From positions 124,001 to 188,000 of the forward strand of contig NZ_CADFGE010000016.1 in assembly GCF_902833645.1 (NCBI RefSeq): a stretch of 64,000 nt of DNA, written 5' to 3'. Below, one piece after another: positions 25,741 through 33,293 of the stretch (position 1 is the stretch's first letter; each line of letters begins with the position of its first letter). This stretch comes from Paraburkholderia fungorum (GTDB lineage Bacteria > Pseudomonadota > Gammaproteobacteria > Burkholderiales > Burkholderiaceae). The notes beneath the pieces were generated by a model, which worked only from the letters and a program-made list of their open reading frames with translations, did no database searches and was not told where the DNA came from. The translations under genes and the position numbers were made by a program.

Positions 25741-26646
25741 CTATCTTCGCCACGGCGGCAACGGCCTGAATCGGCCCTGTAAATACTGCATGAAATGCCG
25801 CGTACGTGCCGGCAAGCCGGCTCGCTGATGCGTGAGCGCGATGACGTTGGCGTCAGGCGCCTTCCAGCCTGGCAGCAGGCGCACGAGCCTTCCCTTCGCG
25901 AGGTCGTCGGCCACGTCCCATTCGGAACGCAGGATGACCCCCCGGCCTTCGCATGCCCATTGGCGGATCACGTCGCCGTCATTGCAGCTCAGATGCGAAG
26001 AAACGCGCACGCTGCGCCGCGTGCGGCCCTTGCTGAACTGCCATAGCGAGACATCTTCGTTGTTCTCGCGCAGCACGATGCACGGCAGCTTGCTCAGTTC
26101 CTCCGGCGACTCCAACTGACTGAAGCGCTTGACCAGCGCCGGCGCGGCGCAGACGAAACGCGCATTCGGTGCAATCGTATAGCCGACCAGATTGGATACC
26201 GGCAATTCGCCGATATGCACGACGACGTCGAAGCGGTCCATCGTCTCGGTCAGCGGCTGGTCGGACAGCGTGAGCGCAACGTCGATATCCGGGTTCTGCT
26301 GCTGGAATTCGGCAATGGCGGGCGCCAGGTGGCGCCGTCCGAATCCCAGCGGCGCGTTGATCTTCAGCGTGCCGATCAGACCGCCCCGACGGGTCTGAAA
26401 GTCTTCGAACAGCGAGTCAAATTGCCGGACCAGTTCAGCGCCGCGTTCGCATAGAAGCGTGCCTTCTTCCGTGAACTGCAAGCGGCGCGCCGTGCGGTTC
26501 ACCAACTGGGCGCCCAGCTTCTTCTCCAGTTGCTGCAGGCGTTGGGTCACCGCCGAGGGTGACAGTCCCAGTTTTCGCGCCGCGGCGATCAGGCTGCCGC
26601 TTTCGCGGATGGTCAGCAGAAACCGGATATCGGCCGAGTCGTTCAT
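25741..26646 (-). CDS. LysR-family transcriptional regulator
   Basis: A 301-residue LysR-type protein. The N-terminal winged helix (DIRFLLTIRESGSLIAAARK, then LGLSPSAVTQRLQQLEKKLG) covers about residues 5-60, followed by a substrate-binding domain (LIGTLKINAPLGFGRRHLAP, IDVALTLSDQPL). It lies 111 bp upstream of the HAD-DSD1 pair on the same strand, not divergent as is usual for LysR regulation. It may still control that pair. The ligand is unknown. Confidence 0.85.
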   Translation of the reverse strand: MNDSADIRFLLTIRESGSLIAAARKLGLSPSAVTQRLQQLEKKLGAQLVNRTARRLQFTEEGTLLCERGAELVRQFDSLFEDFQTRRGGLIGTLKINAPLGFGRRHLAPAIAEFQQQNPDIDVALTLSDQPLTETMDRFDVVVHIGELPVSNLVGYTIAPNARFVCAAPALVKRFSQLESPEELSKLPCIVLRENNEDVSLWQFSKGRTRRSVRVSSHLSCNDGDVIRQWACEGRGVILRSEWDVADDLAKGRLVRLLPGWKAPDANVIALTHQRAGLPARTRHFMQYLQGRFRPLPPWRR

Positions 26647-26693
26647 GGTGGAAATTTTAGGGGCCTCGGCCGTTTTCGCAACGTTATCAATGT

Positions 26694-27452
26694 TTAGCCG
26701 CCGCTCGAAGGGCGCGCATAACTCGAAACATAGTCGTACTCCTGCGTGTTTACATGAGTGACCCGGTACTCGACCGGCTGTTCATTGTACGAATACGCGA
26801 CACGCTCGACTTCCAGAACGGGCGCGCCCGAAGCGAGTTCGAGCAGCCCGCTCTCGAGCTCGCTCGCCTGTCCGACGCGCACCCGCTCATCCGTACTCAC
26901 CACGTTGATGCCGAACGCGTCCTGATAGAAGTTGTAAAGCGTGTTGGGACGGTTGCGCAGCGCGGCTTCCGTGAGGTCGGGGAAGCGCGCCTGCGGCACC
27001 ACGATGTTCTCGACGATTACGACCGCGCCGTGCAGCGCGAGCTGATTCGTGAACTGAAAGACCGGCGCCCCCTCGCTGATGTTCAGCCGCGCCGCGACTT
27101 TTTGCGTGGCTTTCGTTTTACGGAAGTTGACGAGGCTCACGGTGGGGTAGGTCTTGTCGCCGTCGTTGCGCACGATGCGAAAGAAGCGGAAGAAATGCCG
27201 GTCGCGCTGATGCATCGCAACGAAGGTGCCAAGGCCCTGGTGCCGGATCAGTATGTTCTCAGCGCACAGTTCGTCGATCGCCTTGCGCAGCGTGCCGATC
27301 GAAACGCCGAAGCGTTCCGCGAGACGTTTTTCCGCCGGAATCGCCTCGCCACCCTTCCACTCGTGCGCCGCCAGCGCCGCCAGCAGCGCGTTCTTGACTT
27401 CCTTGTACCGCGTGCCGCCAACGGCGGCCGGCGTCTCCGTCATGGTGCTCAT
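26694..27452 (-). CDS. GntR-family (UTRA/HutC-type) regulator, likely of the sulfolactate operon
   Basis: A 252-residue protein with an N-terminal GntR winged helix (YKEVKNALLAALAAHEWKGG, AEKRLAERFGVSIGTLRKAI) and a C-terminal UTRA ligand-binding domain (APVFQFTNQLALHGAVVIVE, VLEVERVAYSYNEQPVEYRV). The ATG at 27452 has GGGAGA upstream. It is divergent from the suyA-like gene across a 194-bp spacer containing a palindrome and a strong promoter. That makes it the probable regulator of the lyase operon. UTRA regulators often bind the pathway substrate; sulfolactate or sulfopyruvate is a testable guess. Confidence 0.82.
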   Translation of the reverse strand: MSTMTETPAAVGGTRYKEVKNALLAALAAHEWKGGEAIPAEKRLAERFGVSIGTLRKAIDELCAENILIRHQGLGTFVAMHQRDRHFFRFFRIVRNDGDKTYPTVSLVNFRKTKATQKVAARLNISEGAPVFQFTNQLALHGAVVIVENIVVPQARFPDLTEAALRNRPNTLYNFYQDAFGINVVSTDERVRVGQASELESGLLELASGAPVLEVERVAYSYNEQPVEYRVTHVNTQEYDYVSSYARPSSGG

Positions 27453-27518
27453 GGTTCTCCCTGAATTCTTCTGAAGCGCATTGACGCGATTTTACGGCAA
27501 TAAGTCACTCATGTAACA

Positions 27519-27563
27519 CATATATATGATCTAGTTGACATGGATGAATTTGACGCCTAGGAT
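27519..27563 (+). promoter_or_regulatory. Promoter of the suyA-suyB operon with upstream palindrome
   Basis: TTGACA at 27535..27540 is followed by exactly 17 bp and TAGGAT at 27558..27563, a near-consensus sigma-70 promoter about 80 bp before the suyA-like ATG. A perfect 10-bp palindrome CATATATATG (27519..27528) sits just upstream of the -35. The divergent GntR regulator could bind there. The promoter is seen directly; the operator role is inferred. Confidence 0.6.
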
Positions 27564-27646
27564 GAATCAACACAAACGCAGCGGCGACTTCTGAAGCGCC
27601 GCCCGGCACGCACCGGCCACTAATTGAACTCAACCAGGAGACGCAG

Positions 27647-27994
27647 ATGAGTCAGGCAGCAGCAGAAACGCATGGCGCCGCGAACACGGCGGCGAAGACG
27701 GGCGAACGCAAGACGATCCACATCGTGCTGCACGAGGCTAAAGACACGGTGGGTGTGGCGGTTGTCGAAGGGATTCAGGCAGGCACGCAACTGAACGCGT
27801 GGATCATGGACGAGGACGAGATCGTGACGGTGGCCGCGAAACAGGACATTCCAATCGGCCACAAGGTGGCGCTCAAGGACATGGCGGTGGGCGACACGGT
27901 GTTCAAGTACGGCGTGGATATCGGCAAGGTGGTCGCGCCGATCAGCGCGGGCGAGCACGCCCATGTGCACAACATCAAGACGAAACGCTGGTAA
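27647..27994 (+). CDS. suyA: UxaA-family lyase small subunit, probable (R)-sulfolactate sulfo-lyase alpha
   Basis: A 115-residue SAF-domain protein: IHIVLHEAKDTVGVAVVEGI, DIPIGHKVALKDMAVGDTV, and terminal AHVHNIKTKRW. This is the layout of the small subunit of split altronate-dehydratase-type enzymes, including SuyA of (R)-sulfolactate sulfo-lyase. SuyAB removes sulfite from (R)-3-sulfolactate to give pyruvate. Support for the sulfonate version comes from the partner gene, the adjacent Ldh2-type dehydrogenase and the sulfonate genes elsewhere in the window. Altronate or galactarate dehydratase remain alternatives; no hexuronate genes are nearby. Confidence 0.65.
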   Translation: MSQAAAETHGAANTAAKTGERKTIHIVLHEAKDTVGVAVVEGIQAGTQLNAWIMDEDEIVTVAAKQDIPIGHKVALKDMAVGDTVFKYGVDIGKVVAPISAGEHAHVHNIKTKRW

Positions 27995-28053
27995 GCCGCG
28001 CGCCTCCCAGGCAGTCGAAAAACATTTCGCTTCCCCATATCGAGAGAGACACC

Positions 28054-29229
28054 ATGAGCGTCATTGAACTGGATACGACTTTCCGCGGCTATCGCCGCAG
28101 CAACGGCCGCGTCGGCGTACGCAATCACGTGATCATCCTGCCGGTCGACGACCTGTCGAACGCGGCGGCGCAGGCGGTCGAGAACAACATCAAGGGCACG
28201 ATGGCGCTGCCGCATCCGTATGGCCGTTTGCAGTTCGGCGCGGACCTCGATCTGCACTTTCGCACGCTGATCGGCGCGGGCAGCAACCCGAACGTCGCGG
28301 CGGTCGTCGTGATCGGCATCGAGGAAGGCTGGACCAAGCGCGTGGTCGACGGTATCGCGGCATCGGGCAAACCGGTCATGGGTTTCGGCATCGAACTGCA
28401 CGGCGACCACGACACGATCATGCGGGCGTCGAAAGCGGCGAAGGAAATGGTGCAATATGCGACCTCGCTGGAGCGCGAGGAATGCCCGATCAGCGACCTG
28501 TGGGTATCGACCAAATGCGGCGAATCGGACACCACCTCCGGCTGCGGCGCGAATCCCACCGTCGGTAACGCGTTCGACAAGCTGTACGGCTTCGGCACCA
28601 CGCTCGTGTTCGGCGAGACGTCCGAGCTGACGGGCGGCGAGCAGATCGTCGCCGCGCGCTGCGCGAACGACGGCGTGCGCGAGCGCTTCCAGTTCATGTT
28701 CGATCGCTACCAGGACATGATCAATCGCTGGAAGACCGACGACCTGTCGGAGTCGCAGCCCACCAAGGGCAACATCGCGGGCGGCCTCACGACCATCGAG
28801 GAAAAGGCGCTCGGCAACATCCAGAAAATCGGCAAGAAGTGCATGGTGGACGGCGTGCTCGACAAGGCCGAAATTCCGACGCATCCAGGTCTCTGGTTCA
28901 TGGATTCGTCGTCGGCCGCAGCCGAGATGGTCACGCTGTGCGCGGCATCGGGTTTCGCGGTTCACTTTTTCCCGACGGGACAAGGCAACGTGATCGGCAA
29001 TGCGATCGTGCCGGTCATCAAGATCTGCGCGAATCCACGCACCGTGCGCACGATGAGTGAGCATATCGATGTGGACGTATCCGGCATTCTGCAGCGCGAG
29101 CAGAACCTCGACCAGTCCGGCGACCGCCTGCTCGAATGCATGCTTGCCACGGCGAACGGTCGCTGGACCGCGGCGGAAACGCTCGGCCATCGCGAGTTCG
29201 TGCTGACGCGGCTGTTCGAAAGCGCCTGA
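28054..29229 (+). CDS. suyB: UxaA-family lyase large subunit, probable (R)-sulfolactate sulfo-lyase beta
   Basis: A 391-residue protein from the ATG at 28054 (MSVIELDTTFRGYRRSNGRV). It is of the UxaA/GarD C-terminal type: GVRNHVIILPVDDLSNAAAQ, MALPHPYGRLQFGADLDLHF, CGESDTTSGCGANPTVGN and HFFPTGQGNVIGNAIVPVIK. Length fits SuyB (about 390) rather than fused altronate dehydratase (about 495). With SuyA it would split (R)-sulfolactate into pyruvate and sulfite. Cys residues in TKCGESD and CGAN may serve an iron site. It lies 59 bp after suyA and is followed, after 196 bp, by a symporter and a dehydrogenase. Confidence 0.68.
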   Translation: MSVIELDTTFRGYRRSNGRVGVRNHVIILPVDDLSNAAAQAVENNIKGTMALPHPYGRLQFGADLDLHFRTLIGAGSNPNVAAVVVIGIEEGWTKRVVDGIAASGKPVMGFGIELHGDHDTIMRASKAAKEMVQYATSLEREECPISDLWVSTKCGESDTTSGCGANPTVGNAFDKLYGFGTTLVFGETSELTGGEQIVAARCANDGVRERFQFMFDRYQDMINRWKTDDLSESQPTKGNIAGGLTTIEEKALGNIQKIGKKCMVDGVLDKAEIPTHPGLWFMDSSSAAAEMVTLCAASGFAVHFFPTGQGNVIGNAIVPVIKICANPRTVRTMSEHIDVDVSGILQREQNLDQSGDRLLECMLATANGRWTAAETLGHREFVLTRLFESA

Positions 29230-29425
29230 TCCGTCGCAGGCGCAAACGCACCACAGCAGCGCCGCAGCACAGCAGCACTAGCAGCACCGCAGCACCGATA
29301 GAAGCAGCAGGGCAAAACGAAGTCCCCGTCCGGTGCGCGCCGGCACGACACCGCTCGGCGAAGCGGGCGTGCCGCACGGCGCGCCCGTCTATCTTCTGGC
29401 AGCAGCGAGTGGAGGAGACACCATC

Positions 29426-30763
29426 TTGCGCGTGCTCAAGCATCTCTATGTGCAGGTCCTGATCGGACTTGCGGCCGGCATTCTCGTCGGCCATTTCGCG
29501 CCGTCGCTCGGCGTTCAGTTCAAGCCGCTCGGCGACACGTTTATCCGCCTGATCAAGATGTTGATCACGCTGCTGATCTTCTGCACGGTGTCGGTCGGCA
29601 TCGCGCGCATGGAGAACCTGAAGCAGGTCGGGCGTGTGGGCTTCAAGACGATTCTCTATTTCGAGGTGGTGACGACGATTGCGCTCGTCATCGGCCTCGT
29701 GGTCGCGAACGTCGTGCATCCGGGCGCGGGGCTCAACGTCGATCCGGCAACGCTCGATGCGAGCGGCGTTTCGCGCTTCGTGAGCGAGGCACATACGCAG
29801 TCGCAGTCGAGTTTCCTCGATCAGATCGTGCCGAACTCGGTGGTCGGCGCGTTCGCTCGCGGTGATCTGCTGCAAGTACTGCTGTTTTCGGTGCTGTTCG
29901 GGATCGCGTTGTCGATCATGTCGGGGCGCAGCCGGATTCTTCAGCGCGGCATCGAACAGTTCGGCGACGTGCTGATGCGGATCGTCGAGATGATCATGCG
30001 GCTCGCGCCGCTCGGCGCCTTCGGCGCGATCGCATTCACGGTCGGCAAGTACGGCATCGGGAGTCTGCAGCAGCTCGGCCTGCTGATCCTGTGCTTCTAC
30101 ATCACGAGCATCCTGTTCGTCGCGATCGTGCTGGGTACGGCATGTCGGTGGGCGGGCGTAGGTCTCTGGCCGCTGCTCAGATACCTGCGCGAAGAACTGC
30201 TGATCGTACTCGGCACGTCGACCACCGAATCCGTGCTGCCGCGCCTGATGGAGAAACTCGAACGGCTCGGCTGCCCGAAGTCGGTCGTCGGACTCGTGCT
30301 GCCAACCGGCTATTCTTTCAACCTCGACGGCGCCGCGATTTACCTCACGATGACTTCGCTGTTCATCGCACAGGCGACCAACACGCACCTCACGCTGATG
30401 CAGCAGATCGGACTGCTTGCGATCCTGATGCTGACGTCGAAGGGTGGGGCGGGCGTCGCGGGTGCGGCGCTCGTTGCGCTGACGGCGACACTTTCAACGC
30501 ACCAGATCATTCCGGTGGCGGGCATCACGCTGATCATCGGCATCGACCGCGTGCTGAACGAAGTGCGCGCGATCGTGAACATGATCGGCAATGCGGTGGC
30601 GACGCTAGTGGTCGCGCGCTGGGAAGGGGTGTTCGATGTCGAAACGGCGCGTGCCGTGCTTGCGTCGCCGCGCGGCGAAGCGCTACAGGAAAGGACGAAC
30701 GAAGTGGACGGCGCGATGATGCCGCTGTCTTCGCGCCAGACGATGCGCGAAGGTCACAAATGA
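29426..30763 (+). CDS. DAACS-family (DctA/GltP-type) sodium or proton symporter
   Basis: A 445-residue membrane carrier. I place the start at the TTG at 29426 (LRVLKHLYVQVLIGLAAG) because a strong GGAGGAGA ends 7 bp before it; upstream codons look non-coding. Family motifs are LGTSTTESVLPRLMEKLERL, LVLPTGYSFNLDGAAIYLTM (substrate and sodium site) and MLTSKGGAGVAGAALVAL. Such carriers take up C4-dicarboxylates or similar dianions. In this operon 3-sulfolactate is a good candidate. Its stop overlaps the next gene's ATG by 4 bp. Confidence 0.82.
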   Translation: MRVLKHLYVQVLIGLAAGILVGHFAPSLGVQFKPLGDTFIRLIKMLITLLIFCTVSVGIARMENLKQVGRVGFKTILYFEVVTTIALVIGLVVANVVHPGAGLNVDPATLDASGVSRFVSEAHTQSQSSFLDQIVPNSVVGAFARGDLLQVLLFSVLFGIALSIMSGRSRILQRGIEQFGDVLMRIVEMIMRLAPLGAFGAIAFTVGKYGIGSLQQLGLLILCFYITSILFVAIVLGTACRWAGVGLWPLLRYLREELLIVLGTSTTESVLPRLMEKLERLGCPKSVVGLVLPTGYSFNLDGAAIYLTMTSLFIAQATNTHLTLMQQIGLLAILMLTSKGGAGVAGAALVALTATLSTHQIIPVAGITLIIGIDRVLNEVRAIVNMIGNAVATLVVARWEGVFDVETARAVLASPRGEALQERTNEVDGAMMPLSSRQTMREGHK

Positions 30764-31785
30764 GCGATCAGGGCCTGCGCTACGTTGCGGCTGACGAACT
30801 GGGCAAACTGGCTCGCGCGGCCCTGCTTGGAGCGGGCGCGACGACTGCCACCGCCGACGCGACGGCGCGCGCACTCGTCTATGCCGACGCGCGCGGGCTC
30901 GCTTCGCACGGCGTTGCGCGGCTGCCGATGTACCTCGCGCAACTGCGCAACGGCCGGGTCGATTCGGCGGCGCTGCCGGCCATCGTACGGGACAAGGGCG
31001 CGGCTTTTCTGATCGATGCCGCCGACGGCCTCGCGTTCGCGGCCTGCGAGCTGGCGATCGCAACCGGTATCGAGCGGGCGCGACAGTTCGGAACGGCGGC
31101 GGCGAGCATTGTGCGCAGCCATCATTTTGGCGCAGGGGCGTATCACCTCGAAGCGGTCGGGGCGGCCGGGCTCGTCGGACTCGCCTTCAGCAATGCGCCT
31201 GCTTCGATGCCGGCCTGGGGCGGCAAGAAACCGCTCTTCGGCACGAACCCGATCGCGGCCGTGTTTCCTCGTTCGAAGGGTCGTCCGCTCACCATCGACC
31301 TGTCGCTATCGCAAGTGGCGCGCGGCAAGATCATGGTTGCGGCGCGCGATGGCAAGCCGATCCCGCATGGCTGGGCGACGACCGCGGACGGCCAGCCGAC
31401 GACCGACGCGCAGGCCGCGCTCGACGGCATGATGCTGCCGTTCGGCGGCGCCAAGGGGGCGATGCTCGCGCTGATGGTCGAACTATTGGCTGCCGCGTTA
31501 TCGGGCGCGCAATTCGGCGCGGAAGCGGGGTCGTTTCTCACCGCCGAGGGTGCGCGTTCGCGCGTCGGGCATCTGTTCTGGATCGTCGATCCGGCGGCGC
31601 TCGCGGGCACCGCGATATACGAGGCGCGGCTCGAGACGCTGATCGACCTGATGCTCGCGGACGACGGCGTCCGTCTGCCGGGCTACCGGCGAGACGAGGT
31701 GGCCGAAGCTGCTGCGCGCGACGGCATTGGCCTGCCGGCGACGCTGCTTGCGCAACTGGAGGTGTTCGCGGCAGCCGCAGGGTAA
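30760..31785 (+). CDS. Ldh2/ComC-type NAD(P)-dependent dehydrogenase, probable sulfolactate dehydrogenase
   Basis: A 341-residue member of the malate/L-sulfolactate dehydrogenase (Ldh2, ComC) family. Features are ASHGVARLPMYLAQLRNGRV, IVRSHHFGAGAYHLEAVGAA, KPLFGTNPIAAVFPR and LPFGGAKGAMLALMVELLA. In described sulfolactate degraders ComC-type enzymes interconvert (R)-sulfolactate and sulfopyruvate, allowing the wrong enantiomer to reach SuyAB. Position in the suyAB operon supports this. Malate, ureidoglycolate or diketogulonate reductase activity are alternatives within the family. Starts inside the symporter stop (ATGA). Confidence 0.72.
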   Translation: MSDQGLRYVAADELGKLARAALLGAGATTATADATARALVYADARGLASHGVARLPMYLAQLRNGRVDSAALPAIVRDKGAAFLIDAADGLAFAACELAIATGIERARQFGTAAASIVRSHHFGAGAYHLEAVGAAGLVGLAFSNAPASMPAWGGKKPLFGTNPIAAVFPRSKGRPLTIDLSLSQVARGKIMVAARDGKPIPHGWATTADGQPTTDAQAALDGMMLPFGGAKGAMLALMVELLAAALSGAQFGAEAGSFLTAEGARSRVGHLFWIVDPAALAGTAIYEARLETLIDLMLADDGVRLPGYRRDEVAEAAARDGIGLPATLLAQLEVFAAAAG

Positions 31786-31823
31786 ACTGACGCTTCCGTG
31801 ACGAAGCCGACAGTCTGACCCGT

Positions 31824-32918
31824 ATGCCGAACGATCCCGCTTCCCAGCCAGCCGAAGACCCGCAGCACAGTGTCCTGCAACACAGTGCCCTGAAACAGGC
31901 GGTATTTCTGCACACAGGCTGGCGTAGCGCCGGAACGTGGATCTGGTCGCGCCTGCGCGCGCTCGACTCCGTGACGGGGTTCTATGAGCCGTTCAGCAAC
32001 GTGCTCGCCGATCTGAGCCTCGCGGACGTTTCCGCGTCCCGTCCCACGCTGACGTCTGGACACCCCCCGCTAGCCGCACCGTATTTCGAAGAATACCGGC
32101 CGTTTCTGCAAGAGGGCGCGCGCGGCGTAGCCGGATACCGCAAGCGCTTCGGCACCGATCGCTTCTCACCTGAGCCGGACGCGGAATTCCCCGCGTTGCA
32201 GGCTTATTTGACCCATCTGTGCGAGCGCACGGCCGGGCAAGGCAGCGTACCTGTCTTCAAGTTTTGCCGCTCGTCGGGCCGGCTGCCGTGGCTCAAGCGC
32301 GCCTTCCCTCAAGCGATGCATGCCGCGGTGCTGCGCAACCCCGCCTCGCAGTTTGCCTCGGGGTGGCTGCTCAATCAGCAATGGAGCAATCCGTTCTTCG
32401 TCGCCGCACCGTTTCGCGTGCTGGGTCTGAATCAGTCGGAGCCCCTGGTCCGGCAGGCCATCGAGATCTGCGGTGTAAGTTTGCCGCCAGTGGCGCCGGG
32501 TTCGGACGACGCTTACGCGATGGCATGCGAGCAATATGCACGCACGGCGGAGGGCAACAACGCGTATCGGGCGTTCGTCGCGTTATGGATTCTCTGCGCG
32601 TTGCGGATGGCGGACGGCGTCGATCTGATGATCGACATCGACCGCCTTGGACAGTCGCGCGACTATGCGGCCGGGCTGCGCGCCGGGTTTCTGGCGCAGA
32701 GCGGCCTGTCGCCCGACTTCGGCAGCGCGCGCGATCTGCTCGAGGAAACGCGTCGCAGCGCGGCACGTATGGCCGGGATCGACGGCCGGTCGATGCGGGC
32801 GGTTCATTCCGCGGCGCTGAAATTCCTCAAGGCGCAGGGTGTGGCGGACGCCGACTTTGTCGAACTCATCCGGCAGAAGATGGTGCTCGCCAACGAACTG
32901 ACCGAGCAGTGGCACTGA
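31824..32918 (+). CDS. Sulfotransferase-like P-loop protein
   Basis: A 364-residue soluble protein. Near residue 28, VFLHTGWRSAGTWIWSRLRA resembles the 5'-phosphosulfate-binding loop of PAPS-dependent sulfotransferases (RSGTTWL type). Around residues 163-182, LKRAFPQAMHAAVLRNPASQ FASG resembles the 3'-phosphate motif (RNPxxxxxS). A YEPF follows the first motif, as in several bacterial relatives. It starts 38 bp after the sulfolactate dehydrogenase gene on the same strand, without a clear ribosome site. It is followed by a 15-bp-stem hairpin, suggesting it ends that operon. Acceptor unknown; a diverged P-loop makes activity uncertain. Confidence 0.6.
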   Translation: MPNDPASQPAEDPQHSVLQHSALKQAVFLHTGWRSAGTWIWSRLRALDSVTGFYEPFSNVLADLSLADVSASRPTLTSGHPPLAAPYFEEYRPFLQEGARGVAGYRKRFGTDRFSPEPDAEFPALQAYLTHLCERTAGQGSVPVFKFCRSSGRLPWLKRAFPQAMHAAVLRNPASQFASGWLLNQQWSNPFFVAAPFRVLGLNQSEPLVRQAIEICGVSLPPVAPGSDDAYAMACEQYARTAEGNNAYRAFVALWILCALRMADGVDLMIDIDRLGQSRDYAAGLRAGFLAQSGLSPDFGSARDLLEETRRSAARMAGIDGRSMRAVHSAALKFLKAQGVADADFVELIRQKMVLANELTEQWH

Positions 32919-32924
32919 AGGCCC

Positions 32925-32962
32925 GCAAGGAACGCGGCGATCCGGCGCGCCGCGTTCCTTGC
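32925..32962 (+). terminator. Strong hairpin after the sulfotransferase-like gene
   Basis: GCAAGGAACGCGGCG (32925..32939) pairs perfectly with CGCCGCGTTCCTTGC (32948..32962), an 8-nt loop between them, 7 bp after the stop codon. It lacks a following U-tract, so it may stabilise the 3' end or act with Rho rather than be a textbook terminator. Confidence 0.5.
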
Positions 32963-33293
32963 ACAACCTGATGGCGCCGTCCCGCACGGCGCGCCTTCTC
33001 TTTCTCCCGGCGTAAGCCCCGTTTCGTCTGTCTCGCCGACCCCATCGGCCAATACAGTTGCCGCGCAAAAAACAATACAGTGAGGCGCGGTTTTATTGTG
33101 CTGTATCGGGAATATGACCGGCGCCGTCGATACAGTTGGCGGGTCTTGATGGCGCCTGCCGATGCGCGCGGGAACCGTCCCAAGCTACGTTCCCGGCATG
33201 CCACCGCTCGCGAAGCCGCGCGACGTCGCCTGATCTTTTTGCTTTGGCCCAGTGGTCCGCGCTTGCGGCCTTTCCCGAACACGAGGTAACGAA
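32963..33293 (+). promoter_or_regulatory. mmsA upstream region with four ATACAG-type hexamers
   Basis: No gene is seen. ATACAG occurs at 33052..33057, 33075..33080 and 33130..33135, and its complement CTGTAT at 33101..33106. Three copies extend to ATACAGT. Spacings between neighbours are 23, 26 and 29 bp. Clustered direct and inverted hexamers of this type are typical of operators for dimeric GntR/MocR-like or similar regulators. No regulator gene is adjacent to mmsA. The GAGG ribosome site lies at about 33283. Confidence 0.45.

Noticed and set aside
29240..29312. GCAGCAC-type short repeats after suyB, considered as a tandem repeat or CRISPR-like element
   Set aside because: Copies are irregular, 5-8 bp long and without defined spacers; looks like low-complexity intergenic sequence.
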